A stretch of DNA of 64,000 nt from an uncultured Bacilli bacterium (lineage in GTDB: Bacteria; Bacillota_I; Bacilli_A; RF39; UBA660): contig CAKOZD010000003.1 of the NCBI GenBank assembly GCA_934131175.1, positions 67,559-131,558 on the forward strand. Reading direction: 5' to 3'. The stretch's first letter is position 1; each line of letters opens with the position of its first letter. The notes under the pieces were generated by a model. The model had not been told where the DNA came from. It did not search any database and worked only from the letters and a program-made list of their open reading frames with translations. Below, in pieces: positions 9,126 through 17,450 of this stretch. A program made the translations under genes and the position numbers.

Positions 9126-9788
9126 TTAATTATTTAAGTCTATCTTTTCGTCTTCTAAATCCTTTTTATAATCATCTGTCTCATACTTTTCAACAACACC
9201 TAAGAAAGTCTCTTTATTACTTGATTTAGCATCAAACAATGAATAATTCTCTTCTTTATAGTCAAGAGTATTCTCACCAATTAAACTTTCAAGTACTTTG
9301 TCATTAAATTTAACAGATCTTAAAATGTAACACATATTATCAACAACACTTGTTAAATCTTTCTTATCAACTAAAGCTTCTAACTTAGCATAATTATAAA
9401 CAAATTGAATAAAATACTTAGAGCCTTCTTCATCTATTTGAATATAACCATTTTTCTTATTGTAATCTAACTTCTTTGAATAATGAGATTTCTTATTAAT
9501 TTCATAAGTATTTTCAACTTTGTGATAATAACTAATTGCATCTACATAAAAGTAATATTTATTACCATTACTATCTTTTATAACAGCATTATAATCATCC
9601 TTAGAAATAAATCCTACTCCTTTAGGTAAATAATACTTATAACCACCATAAAAGACATTATATAGATTAGATTTTTCAGACAATAGAGTTTTCATATTTT
9701 TTGAAATATTATTATTATCTAATTTTGTAACACTACAACCTGTCATAAACAACATAACAACAGAGAGTAAAACAACTATCTTTTTCAT
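9126..9788 (-). CDS. Lipoprotein of unknown function
   Basis: 220 residues. A basic start and hydrophobic run end in the lipobox LFMTGC with C18 as the lipidation site, so the mature protein should be anchored outside the membrane. The mature part alternates charged and aromatic residues (GGYKYYLPKGVGFIS, NKYYFYVDAISYYHK) consistent with a small beta-rich domain, followed by an acidic tail. I do not recognise a family. It lies 12 bases upstream of the disordered-protein gene and probably heads that operon. Confidence 0.75.
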   Translation of the reverse strand: MKKIVVLLSVVMLFMTGCSVTKLDNNNISKNMKTLLSEKSNLYNVFYGGYKYYLPKGVGFISKDDYNAVIKDSNGNKYYFYVDAISYYHKVENTYEINKKSHYSKKLDYNKKNGYIQIDEEGSKYFIQFVYNYAKLEALVDKKDLTSVVDNMCYILRSVKFNDKVLESLIGENTLDYKEENYSLFDAKSSNKETFLGVVEKYETDDYKKDLEDEKIDLNN

Positions 9789-9856
9789 ATTTCACCTACT
9801 CTTATTACATTATAACATTTTTTTTTTAAATGTAAAAATTTTTTATATTGATTTAC

Positions 9857-10492
9857 TTATTTAGACATTTCTTTAGAACATTCTACATAATATATAGGCA
9901 TATCTCTACTAGAAAATCTATCTTCATATTCTGTTGTTATTAGTGGCATATCATCTTTATGTAAATCTAAACTAACATTATGTAGTATATATCCATTCTC
10001 ACTAAAGCTAACTAGTGAATATTGAAATAAATCTCTATTATCTGTTCTCATATGTATTATTCTGTCATTTTTAAATAAACTATCATATTTTTCTAAGAAT
10101 ATTCTACTAGACAATCTACGCAAATGATGTCTATTTTTAGGCCAAGGATCAGAAAAATTAAGATAAATTCTATCAATCTCTTTAGAAAAGATATTATCTA
10201 TATCTAAAGCATCTGCTCTAATCATAACTAAATTATTAAGTCCTTCTGGAATTTTTTGTAATCCTTTAGCAATAACGCTATCATATTTTTCAATTCCAAT
10301 AAAATTAATATCTGGGTACATTACAGCATTTTCTATAATAAATTTACCCTTTCCCATACCAATTTCTATATATATTGGATTATCATTATTAAATAATTCT
10401 CTCCATTTACCTTTATAATCATAATAATTCTTGACTAGGTAATTAGAATTATTCATTATTTCTTCTTTGTTTTTTACATTTCTAAGTCTCAT
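9857..10492 (-). CDS. trmB: tRNA (guanine-N7-)-methyltransferase
   Basis: 211 residues. Methylates G46 of tRNAs using S-adenosylmethionine. Visible family marks: EIGMGKGKF, the SAM-binding glycine loop, around residues 44-52; NFIGIEKY around 67-74; and LNFSDPWPKNRHHLRRL with the invariant DPWPK near 130-134. The start MRLRNVKN is the usual TrmB start and has GGGTGAT before it; an ATG four codons upstream has no ribosome site. It is transcribed alone, divergently from the small gene at 10564. Confidence 0.95.
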   Translation of the reverse strand: MRLRNVKNKEEIMNNSNYLVKNYYDYKGKWRELFNNDNPIYIEIGMGKGKFIIENAVMYPDINFIGIEKYDSVIAKGLQKIPEGLNNLVMIRADALDIDNIFSKEIDRIYLNFSDPWPKNRHHLRRLSSRIFLEKYDSLFKNDRIIHMRTDNRDLFQYSLVSFSENGYILHNVSLDLHKDDMPLITTEYEDRFSSRDMPIYYVECSKEMSK

Positions 10493-10563
10493 AAAATCAC
10501 CCATTAATATTTTATCACACTAATAAATAGAATACATAGAATAAAAAGAAAGAAGTTGATTTT

Positions 10564-10746
10564 ATGAATAATTACTCATATCCTTTTATCCCACCATCTC
10601 CAAATAATATGAACATGAATATTGTAGAAGAACTAATTAAGATTAATGAAACTCTAAAAAGAATTGAAAAGTTACTATCAAAACAACAAAGTGAAAAACA
10701 AGTAAATAATTATTTAGAAAAAGATGATAATTTTTACATGGTATAA
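10564..10746 (+). CDS. Small protein with proline-rich start and coiled coil
   Basis: 60 residues. The first 18 are rich in Pro, Asn and Tyr (NNYSYPFIPPSPNN), then IVEELIKINETLKRIEKLL forms one amphipathic helix with regular leucine/isoleucine spacing. This build is seen in small Bacilli coat-associated or scaffold proteins, but no specific family can be named. GAAAGAAG precedes the ATG. It stands alone, between trmB (divergent) and the FemA-like genes. That it is a real gene rests on the RBS and the non-random composition. Confidence 0.6.
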   Translation: MNNYSYPFIPPSPNNMNMNIVEELIKINETLKRIEKLLSKQQSEKQVNNYLEKDDNFYMV

Positions 10747-10754
10747 CTAAAATA

Positions 10755-10785
10755 TTGTGGTTTTTCCTTACTTATATGGTATACT
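10755..10785 (+). promoter_or_regulatory. Promoter of the FemA/B-like operon
   Basis: Extended -10 TGGTATACT (TATACT at 10780-10785) with a weak -35 TTGTGG at 10755-10760 and a 19-base spacer, 28 bases before the ATG of the first ligase gene. Confidence 0.55.
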
Positions 10786-10812
10786 AAATAGTAAGGAAAG
10801 TGAGGCAATATA

Positions 10813-12126
10813 ATGTTAAAACTAAAAAATATAGAAAAAGAAAAATTTGATGAATTTGTAAAGAATCACAAAACTAAATCTCATTTTTTACAATCATTAT
10901 CATGGGGTGAATTTGCAAAAGTAAAAAAGCACTTAACTCCATATTATTTAGGACTTGTAAATGAAAATGATGAAATAATTGCTGCTACTTTATTATTAGA
11001 AAAAAGCTTACCAATGAACATGTGCTATTTCTATGCACCTAGAGGTTTCGTTGTTGATTATAAGAAAAAAGAATTAGTTAGAGAAATGACTAAAAAAGTA
11101 ATAGAATTTGCTAAGAATAAAAAAGCAATATTTGTAAAAATAGATCCGGATATTATTAAAGAATCTACAAATTACTTAGGAGAAACAAAAGAAAATCCTG
11201 ATTATGAAAATATATTTAATACTTTAAAAGAATGTGGCTTTAAACATCAAGGTTTTACAAAAAACTTTGAAACAATGCAACCAAGATACACTTTTAGGAT
11301 TGATTTGACACAATCTATGGAAGATATTGAAAACCACTTTTCTAAAACTACAAAACAGCGAATTGCTAAAGCACAAAAACTAGATACAGAAGTTACTATT
11401 GGAACAAGTGAAGATATTAAAGAATTTTATCATTTAATGACATTAACAGAAAATAGAAAAGACTTTGTATCATATAATGAAGATTATTATGAAACATTAT
11501 ATGAAATATTTAATGGTAATAAAAATAGTAAAGCAACTCTATTTCTTGGAAAAGTACATTTAAATAAAATAATTAAAACTCTAGATAAAAATTTAAAAGA
11601 AATAAATAATCAAATTTCAATACTTCCAATAGATAATCTTAGTAAAAGTGCTAAAAACAAACTTAAAGAATTAACTAGACAAAAAGAAAATACATTAAAA
11701 GAACTACAAAAATATAAAAGTTATAAAAAAGAATATGGAAATGATATAACACTAAATGCTCATATGATAATAGAATATGGTGATAAAGCTTGGGTATTAT
11801 ATGCAGGAAACCATAACATATTAACTGAAACATATGCAAATTATAATACTTACTTTGAACACATTAAATATTGTAAAGAAAAAGGTATAAAAACATATGA
11901 CCAATTTGGTACTATCGGAGACTTATCTAAAGATAATCCTCGTTTAGGACTTCATGAGTTTAAAAAGAAATTTGGTGGAGACTATGTTGAATTTGTTGGT
12001 GAATGGGACTATGTAACAAATCCATTGATGTATTTTGTGTTTACAAAACTAGTACCAATATATAGAAATATTATTAGAAGAAAAAGCAAGAAGGAGTTGC
12101 AAAATGAAGTTAAAAAAACTAACTAA
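10813..12126 (+). CDS. FemA/FemX-family peptidoglycan bridge aminoacyltransferase (first copy)
   Basis: 437 residues with no membrane segment. Fem ligases add amino acids from aminoacyl-tRNA to the side chain of lipid-linked peptidoglycan precursors at the inner face of the membrane. Family marks: HFLQSLSWGEF near the start, YFYAPRGFVVDY and IFVKIDPDI in the first GNAT lobe, QPRYTFRIDLTQSMEDI opening the second, and TYDQFGTIGDLSKDNPRLGLHEFKKKFG near residues 360-390. Residues about 250-305 form the long charged coiled coil typical of FemA/FemX. The RBS is GGAAAGTGAGG. The second ligase gene overlaps its end, so two steps of one bridge are probably made together. Confidence 0.92.
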   Translation: MLKLKNIEKEKFDEFVKNHKTKSHFLQSLSWGEFAKVKKHLTPYYLGLVNENDEIIAATLLLEKSLPMNMCYFYAPRGFVVDYKKKELVREMTKKVIEFAKNKKAIFVKIDPDIIKESTNYLGETKENPDYENIFNTLKECGFKHQGFTKNFETMQPRYTFRIDLTQSMEDIENHFSKTTKQRIAKAQKLDTEVTIGTSEDIKEFYHLMTLTENRKDFVSYNEDYYETLYEIFNGNKNSKATLFLGKVHLNKIIKTLDKNLKEINNQISILPIDNLSKSAKNKLKELTRQKENTLKELQKYKSYKKEYGNDITLNAHMIIEYGDKAWVLYAGNHNILTETYANYNTYFEHIKYCKEKGIKTYDQFGTIGDLSKDNPRLGLHEFKKKFGGDYVEFVGEWDYVTNPLMYFVFTKLVPIYRNIIRRKSKKELQNEVKKTN

Positions 12127-13399
12127 AAAAGAATTTAAAACATTCGCTGATAAAAATCCTGAAATAACATTTCATCAAACCGAAGAATGGGCTAATTTAA
12201 AAAAAGTAAATAACTGGGATGCTCACTATATAGGTCTTGAAGATGATAATAAAAAAATAGTAGCAGGAGCATTACTACTATCAAAAACATTACCAATTAT
12301 AAAGAAAAAAATGTTTTATTCTCCAAGAGGATTCTTAATAGATTATAATGACAAAGATTTATTAAAAGAATTTACAGAAGAAATAAAAAAATATGCTAAA
12401 AAAGAAAATGCAATATTTATAAAAATAGATCCATTTGTTGAATATCAAGAACATGATAATAATGGAGATATTGTAAAAGATGGCTACAATAACAAAGAAG
12501 CTGTAGAAAATCTTAAAAGTTTAGGCTACAAATTTTTTGGTTTTAACTTAATGCAAGATACACTTCAACCAAGATGGATGCATGTAATTGAAACTAAGGA
12601 TAGAACTCTTGATGACGTTATGAAAGACATGGAATCAAAGACAAGACAAATTCTTAGAAAAAATGAAAAATGTGGAATAACAACAAGAGAAATAACAAGA
12701 GACGAACTTCCAATATTTAAAGATATAATGAAACATACAAGTGATAGACGTGAATTTGTAGATAGACCTCTATCATATTATGAAGCAATGTGGGATGCCC
12801 TACATGATAGTGGTATCTTAAAAATACTAATTGCAGAAATAGACTTTAATAAATATGAAAAAAACACATTACAAGAAAAAGAAGAAATAGAAAAGAATTT
12901 AAAAGATAGAATCTATAAAAAAGAAAAAAACATCTTAAAAATGAATGAGAAAAAATACAATTCTAGTAATAAACAAGATGAAGAAGCAATTAAACGTCTT
13001 GAAAAACAACTTGAAAAAATAAAAGAATTAAAAGATGAATATGGCGATAAAGAAATATTAGGAGGAATACTTTTCCTAATATACGGAAATGAAGTACTTT
13101 CTCTTCATGGAGGAAGTCATGCTAAACTTATGCAATTCCAATCAGCATATACAATTCATTTTGAAGGTGTAAAAATGGCTGTTGAAGGAAATTACAATAG
13201 ATATAACTTCTATGGAATAACTGGAGATTTCAGAAAAGAAAATCCATTATATGGATTATATTTATTTAAAAAAAGTTTCGGAGGCCATGTTGTAGAATTA
13301 ATTGGAGAATATGATTTAGTAGTTTCAAAATTCTGGTATACAGTGTATAATTTAGCATTTAAAACATATCATAAACTTAAAAACATAAAAAATAAGTGA
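12104..13399 (+). CDS. FemA/FemX-family peptidoglycan bridge aminoacyltransferase (second copy)
   Basis: 431 residues, the same two-lobe GNAT layout as the gene before it: TFHQTEEWANLKK, YSPRGFLIDY, IFIKIDPFV, QPRWMHVIETKDRTLDDV and NFYGITGDFRKENPLYGLYLFKK. The coiled coil near residues 250-300 is again present. Identity with the first copy is only moderate, so this is a diverged paralogue likely to add a different residue or position of the bridge, as FemA and FemB do. It starts 23 bases inside the first gene, preceded by AAGGAGTTGCAAA. Stop is TGA, whose last bases lie in the terminator stem. Confidence 0.92.
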   Translation: MKLKKLTKKEFKTFADKNPEITFHQTEEWANLKKVNNWDAHYIGLEDDNKKIVAGALLLSKTLPIIKKKMFYSPRGFLIDYNDKDLLKEFTEEIKKYAKKENAIFIKIDPFVEYQEHDNNGDIVKDGYNNKEAVENLKSLGYKFFGFNLMQDTLQPRWMHVIETKDRTLDDVMKDMESKTRQILRKNEKCGITTREITRDELPIFKDIMKHTSDRREFVDRPLSYYEAMWDALHDSGILKILIAEIDFNKYEKNTLQEKEEIEKNLKDRIYKKEKNILKMNEKKYNSSNKQDEEAIKRLEKQLEKIKELKDEYGDKEILGGILFLIYGNEVLSLHGGSHAKLMQFQSAYTIHFEGVKMAVEGNYNRYNFYGITGDFRKENPLYGLYLFKKSFGGHVVELIGEYDLVVSKFWYTVYNLAFKTYHKLKNIKNK

Positions 13400-13424
13400 T
13401 AAAACAAAATCACTTATTTTTTTT
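13391..13424 (+). terminator. Bidirectional terminator between convergent operons
   Basis: AATAAGTGAT pairs with ATCACTTATT around an eight-base loop, with a T run on each strand. It ends both the FemA/B unit and the opposing lysozyme-like gene. Confidence 0.85.
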
Positions 13425-14208
13425 ATACTTCACCATAAGTATCCCAGTAATCAGATTGAGCAGTATTACCACGAGTAACAGCAACACTCTCTTTATTAGC
13501 AGGTATTTCAAAATCAGTTGTCCACTTAGCTGCTGCTTGATAAGCACCATCCTTGGTATTAGGAACATTTTGAAGAGTATTATAAACACCTGGATAACTA
13601 CTTTTTAATTCATGAACTAAATATGAAAGTTGACCATCTAAAGATGAAGCATCTAGATTATTAGAACTACAGTAGTTTTTTAAATTAGTCCACCTACCAT
13701 TATGCCACTGACAAATACCATAAGAAGTTCCACCATCACCTAAAGCTTGGGTATTAAAACTAGACTCATGTTGAATATTAGCCATAATTCCGCATATAGC
13801 AGCATTATTAAAACCTTGACTTGCTAAATAATTATACACTTTATCCTTTGTTTCATTACCAGTAGAAACATTACTAGTAGTACTAGTATTAATTGTACCA
13901 GAATCAATTCTTAAAACGGTATTTGATGCTGATTCATCACCATTTTTATAATTAGTAGCAGTTTCAGTAATATAAGAACTAATTTTTGAAAAATTATCTA
14001 AAATTTGTGTAACACTTGCATCTACTTCAGAAAAACCATTCACTGCTTCATCACAAAGTGGTCCCATAAAAATACTTTCATTACTTAGATTAGTCTTGCA
14101 CTCTGTAATTGTTGTTTTACTTGTATTTAGTGATTCAGTAACCTTTGAAGTAGTTGATACTGCACTATCAAATATTCCATAATCAGATACACTATAATTC
14201 TCATTCAT
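13423..14208 (-). CDS. LXG/WXG-like N terminus fused to a phage-type lysozyme domain
   Basis: 261 residues without a signal peptide. Residues 1-90 form a helical, Ser/Thr-rich hairpin-like domain of the ESX/LXG type. A low-complexity linker (about 95-118) leads to a C-terminal domain starting YLASQGFNNAAICGIMANIQ. There HESSFN, GGTSYGICQWHNGRW and later KWTTDFE match phage tail lysozymes (Phage_lysozyme2); the Glu in HESSFN is the likely catalytic acid. It should cut peptidoglycan glycan strands after export, most simply by a type VII system recognising the N-terminal hairpin. A terminator separates it from the six-gene unit upstream, so it may have its own promoter. Confidence 0.85.
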   Translation of the reverse strand: MNENYSVSDYGIFDSAVSTTSKVTESLNTSKTTITECKTNLSNESIFMGPLCDEAVNGFSEVDASVTQILDNFSKISSYITETATNYKNGDESASNTVLRIDSGTINTSTTSNVSTGNETKDKVYNYLASQGFNNAAICGIMANIQHESSFNTQALGDGGTSYGICQWHNGRWTNLKNYCSSNNLDASSLDGQLSYLVHELKSSYPGVYNTLQNVPNTKDGAYQAAAKWTTDFEIPANKESVAVTRGNTAQSDYWDTYGEV

Positions 14209-14302
14209 AAAAATACCTCCGTACTATATCAATATAATTTTATCATTAAAAATAATAGATAACAATCTAATTACAATTTAAATAAAAAAATTTACAAAAA
14301 AA

Positions 14303-14330
14303 TACAAAAAAAGTGGTTTCCCACTTTTTA
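14303..14330 (-). terminator. Intrinsic terminator of the six-gene WXG operon
   Basis: AAAAAGTGG-GAAA-CCACTTTTT followed by more T on the minus strand; the stem covers the stop codon of the last WXG100-like gene. Confidence 0.85.
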
Positions 14331-14627
14331 GATATTTGCAATTGTTTGACTTGCAGCAGTATCTGCTTCTTCGTTTGCAGCAGTTACATTATAAATATGA
14401 GTCTTCATTGCTACTACTTTATCATAAAATACTTGATAATTTTGACGAATTTCATCATATCTTGCTTTTGCTTCTTCAGCACCAGCACTTTCCCAGTTTG
14501 AACCATATAAACTGCTCATAACATTATTTAATTCATCAAAAATCATCATAATATTATCTGCATTTTTTTGAACACCATCAGCATAACTTCTTGCTCCGGC
14601 ATAATCCTTCTCTTCAAATTCATTCAT
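14328..14627 (-). CDS. WXG100/ESX-like small protein
   Basis: 99 residues. Two predicted helices flank a turn, GSNWESAGAEEAKARYDE, near residues 43-60, matching the W-x-[GS/SA] turn of WXG100 proteins, although the third position is Ser rather than Gly. There is no signal peptide. Such proteins are exported as helical-hairpin dimers by type VII secretion systems, alone or as carriers for larger partners. The start follows AGGAGGTTAGATATTC. It is the last gene of the operon, 17 bases after the next WXG100 gene. Confidence 0.85.
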   Translation of the reverse strand: MNEFEEKDYAGARSYADGVQKNADNIMMIFDELNNVMSSLYGSNWESAGAEEAKARYDEIRQNYQVFYDKVVAMKTHIYNVTAANEEADTAASQTIANI

Positions 14628-14644
14628 GAATATCTAACCTCCTA

Positions 14645-14941
14645 TTAAAATAAATGTGCTCCAGCATTGGCATTGTCTTCTTCAGTTCTATTAAGAATAT
14701 TTGCACCTCTACTAATTGCTTCACCTAAATCATTTAATAATTGTTGGAAAGCATTTAAGTTTTGTGCTTGAACCTCATATGACTTATTAAATTCATTTGC
14801 AGAAAGACCTCTCCAAATACTCATTAAACCATCTATATTATTTCTTAAACTAGATAATTCATTTGCAAATTCTTCTGCATTTGCTACAGTTTGCTTACCA
14901 TTAGCATCCATAGCTCCAGTATTAACACTTAAACCTGACAT
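14645..14941 (-). CDS. WXG100 family small protein
   Basis: 98 residues starting MSGLSVNTGAMDANG. The turn SIWRGLSANEFNKSY near residues 40-54 gives a canonical W-R-G motif between two helices, followed by a long second helix (NLNAFQQLLNDLGEAISRG). Length and motif fit WXG100 well. An upstream in-frame ATG at 15115 would run through the preceding gene; I chose the start with GGAGGATTATTTTT before it. Probably exported by type VII secretion and able to pair with one of the neighbouring WXG proteins. Confidence 0.92.
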   Translation of the reverse strand: MSGLSVNTGAMDANGKQTVANAEEFANELSSLRNNIDGLMSIWRGLSANEFNKSYEVQAQNLNAFQQLLNDLGEAISRGANILNRTEEDNANAGAHLF

Positions 14942-15020
14942 AAAAATAATCCTCCTATCTTTAACTAAATTATATATAAAGTATAAATAATATACAATAC
15001 CTATTACAGCAAGTTTACAC

Positions 15021-15308
15021 TTAAATTTCCAAAGCAGCAAGTTCTCCTTCAAGTGATTCAATATTCTGAGAAGCCTGCTTAATAAATTCACCCAAATTGT
15101 TAATATATTCAGCACTTGCTTTAGCAGTTTCTACTTGACTGTTACATGTAGTTTGAAAAGAACTCTTAGCACTACCAGACCAAGAAGATAAATCACTCTC
15201 AATTTGACTAGCATAACCACTAATTGATGTTTCAATATCTGTAGCAGCTGTACATAATTTTTCTCCTATAGATGTTACTTGACTAAAATCACACACAAAT
15301 TTTGCCAT
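15021..15308 (-). CDS. WXG100 family small protein
   Basis: 95 residues starting MAKFVCDFSQVTS. The WXG turn is DLSSWSGSAKSSFQTTC near residues 39-55, with helices on both sides and a C-terminal helix that ends SLEGELAALEI. The ATG follows AAGGAGGTATAAT; a longer reading frame starting at 15374 lies in the upstream gene. It starts one base after the stop of that gene, so translation is coupled. A 79-base spacer separates it from the next WXG100 gene. Confidence 0.92.
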   Translation of the reverse strand: MAKFVCDFSQVTSIGEKLCTAATDIETSISGYASQIESDLSSWSGSAKSSFQTTCNSQVETAKASAEYINNLGEFIKQASQNIESLEGELAALEI

Positions 15309-15309
15309 A

Positions 15310-16455
15310 TTATACCTCCTTAGTATCAGTCGTAGATGAAACAGATGTCTCTTTTGATGTATTAGCATTTTCATTTATTAATGTAGTTATTGTACCAGAT
15401 GGTTTAACATTATATTGTCCTGCATTTGTAACAATAGTTGTATTATTTATCAAATTCTCAGAAATAGACATAGGTGTTTTATTTGCCCAATTTTCTTTAT
15501 CAACTATAAAATTAATAACATTTTTAGACGCATCTGTAACTGTATTAGTACCTACTACACATTCAACAACAGTACCATCTTCTTGAGTAAACTTAATTAC
15601 ATCTCCAACCTCACCAACAGTACTATCACAAGCAATTACATATTTACCATCAACCAAAGCATACCCTGTATTAGAATCATAATTAAATGTTGCATCATTA
15701 AATAATTCTTTTGACTTATCAGTTACTTTATCACTATTAATATAAGCATAATTTACATCTTTTAATTTAGTAGTAACTTTCTCTTCTGAAGTATCTGAAG
15801 AATTATTAGTAGACTCATTTTTAGTTTCTTCTTTTGTTGTATCATCTTGTTTATTACTTTCGCTGTCTTCTACAAGTTTTTCTTTTTCAATACCAGAAAT
15901 TTCTTCATTTACACTTTCTTTAACATCAGAAACATTATTTGATACTAAACCTGACATAACTGCTCCTTCAGCAAGAGATACTTGAGAAGCAATTCCTTTT
16001 GAACTGTTTCCAGAATATCCGCCTCCAGAATATGACCCTCCACCGGAGTATCCTCCCCCAGAATATGAACCACTTCCAGAGTATCCTCCACCTGATGTTC
16101 CACCTCCGGAATAGTTTCCTCCAGATGATGAATTATCACTAGATGATGAACTTCCACTAGTCGAAGTACTACTAGATGAATAATTATCACTTCCATCAAA
16201 CTTCATACTACTTTGTAATTCAGTATGAGCTGACACAACATTTTCAAGTATTGCTGATGTATTTGTTATTTTTGTAGAACATGCCTCTACATTACTTGCT
16301 AAAACACTTTTTGCACCAGCAAAATCAAAACCATCTTCACAACTTGTATCATAACCATTAATTGAACTACTAACTTCACTAACTTGTGATGCAAGTGAAC
16401 TAATTGCACTTGCAGTCGATGTTAAAGCATCTGTTTCTAACATAAAAACTGCCAT
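15310..16455 (-). CDS. LXG-like N terminus, Gly/Ser linker and C-terminal beta domain
   Basis: 381 residues in three parts. Residues 1-87 are a helical ESX/LXG-like domain (LETDALTSTASAISSLASQVSE) that lacks the Trp of the WXG turn, having DGFDFAGAKS there. Residues about 92-150 are almost pure Ser and Gly with GGGYSG repeats, a flexible linker. An acidic stretch with many Asn/Ser/Thr follows. Residues about 235-335 look folded and beta-rich (TGYALVDGKYVIACDST, VGEVGDVIKFTQEDG, VINFIVDKENW), with the feel of a double-psi barrel as in 3D/RlpA-type wall enzymes, though I cannot confirm a catalytic residue. No signal peptide. Its place between GH73 and WXG100 genes suggests another exported wall-active protein. 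Confidence 0.7.
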   Translation of the reverse strand: MAVFMLETDALTSTASAISSLASQVSEVSSSINGYDTSCEDGFDFAGAKSVLASNVEACSTKITNTSAILENVVSAHTELQSSMKFDGSDNYSSSSTSTSGSSSSSDNSSSGGNYSGGGTSGGGYSGSGSYSGGGYSGGGSYSGGGYSGNSSKGIASQVSLAEGAVMSGLVSNNVSDVKESVNEEISGIEKEKLVEDSESNKQDDTTKEETKNESTNNSSDTSEEKVTTKLKDVNYAYINSDKVTDKSKELFNDATFNYDSNTGYALVDGKYVIACDSTVGEVGDVIKFTQEDGTVVECVVGTNTVTDASKNVINFIVDKENWANKTPMSISENLINNTTIVTNAGQYNVKPSGTITTLINENANTSKETSVSSTTDTKEV

Positions 16456-16469
16456 AATTTTCCTCCTTT

Positions 16470-17426
16470 TTAAACATCTTTAGGGTCCCATTGATCAAGA
16501 CCATACATCTCAACAAGACTAATTAAATTACTAGAATAATCTAAACTCGTTGCATATCCACACTCTCTAACTGCAACACAAGCATCTTTATAATTTTTTG
16601 ATTCTATTACTTTTTTATATCTATCTGAATTTAATAATTTAGCATGATCTACTATAGAGTCATCTATCGAATCATAATCTCTAAAATCAGCATTTATTGT
16701 GTATCTAGAGCCATCAGGATTTTGTTCACCAGTTTGACAATTAATTGTTTTTCCAGTCCAATTACTTCCTGCCTTGATTCCAAAAATATTATTTCCAATC
16801 TTTGATTTACCCCATCCAGTTTCTAATATTGCTTGAGCCATTGTTAATGATGGTAACACTCCATACTTGTTATACGCCTCAACTGCACCATCTTTAATAG
16901 AATTAACAAAGTCTAAATTTGCACCAGTTAACTCTCTTGTTCCACAATTTACATATGCTGATGCTGTAGCACTTCCCTTTGTTCCAGTAAAAGTTGCATT
17001 ACTACTTACACTTCCCGACACAGAAGTTGCTGTTAGCTTACTTGAAGAAGCTGTGGCTAAAGAACTTTCAATTTCAGCTTTCAAACTATTCATTTTTTCT
17101 GTATACTCACTTACTTGATTTGAATAAGTAGATTGTGCAGCACTATCGTTTAAACTATTTGCTTGACTTAAATTACTTTGTGCTGCTTTCAACGCATCCT
17201 TATAACTTTTATACTCTTCATATTTATCACATGCTGTTGCAAAAGCACTCATGCCACTTTCAATTGCACTAGTATATTCTGATACAAATGCCTCAGCCTT
17301 AGAAATAATAGAATCATGCGATGTACCTTTCCAAGAACCATCAAGCCCACTAATTTGAGAAGAATAATCACTAAGGGTAGAAGTAATTGTACTCAAATCA
17401 CCATTAACAGTTCCACTACTAACCAT
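16470..17426 (-). CDS. WXG-like N terminus fused to GH73 glucosaminidase
   Basis: 318 residues. The N-terminal 140 residues are a helical WXG-type domain with GLDGSWKGTSHDSIISKAE near residues 27-45 and a second long helical pair. Residues about 165-318 are a FlgJ/LytG-type endo-beta-N-acetylglucosaminidase: PSLTMAQAILETGWGKSKIG contains the catalytic Glu of ILETGWG, followed by NNIFGIKAG and FRDYDSIDDSIVDHAKLL, all GH73 hallmarks. It should cleave between GlcNAc and MurNAc in the wall. There is no signal peptide, so export must depend on the N-terminal domain. The N-terminal domain is about 87% identical to that of the upstream NlpC/P60-type gene. Confidence 0.92.
   Translation of the reverse strand: MVSSGTVNGDLSTITSTLSDYSSQISGLDGSWKGTSHDSIISKAEAFVSEYTSAIESGMSAFATACDKYEEYKSYKDALKAAQSNLSQANSLNDSAAQSTYSNQVSEYTEKMNSLKAEIESSLATASSSKLTATSVSGSVSSNATFTGTKGSATASAYVNCGTRELTGANLDFVNSIKDGAVEAYNKYGVLPSLTMAQAILETGWGKSKIGNNIFGIKAGSNWTGKTINCQTGEQNPDGSRYTINADFRDYDSIDDSIVDHAKLLNSDRYKKVIESKNYKDACVAVRECGYATSLDYSSNLISLVEMYGLDQWDPKDV
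17001..17426 (-). repeat. Duplicated WXG-domain coding segment, copy in the GH73 gene
   Basis: Encodes the first 142 residues of the glucosaminidase fusion. Against the second copy at 17919-18344 I count 18 differing residues, about 87% identity, while the C-terminal domains are unrelated. Confidence 0.85.
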
Positions 17427-17450
17427 ATTGCACCTCCATATTAATAAATC

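Noticed and set aside
16020..16130. Repetitive DNA that could be taken for a CRISPR or satellite array
   Set aside because: It is codon repetition of GGGYSG units in the linker of a coding gene; there are no equal-length spacers.
15945..16199. Open frame opposite in phase to the Gly/Ser linker
   Set aside because: It is an out-of-frame reading of low-complexity linker DNA, without a ribosome site.
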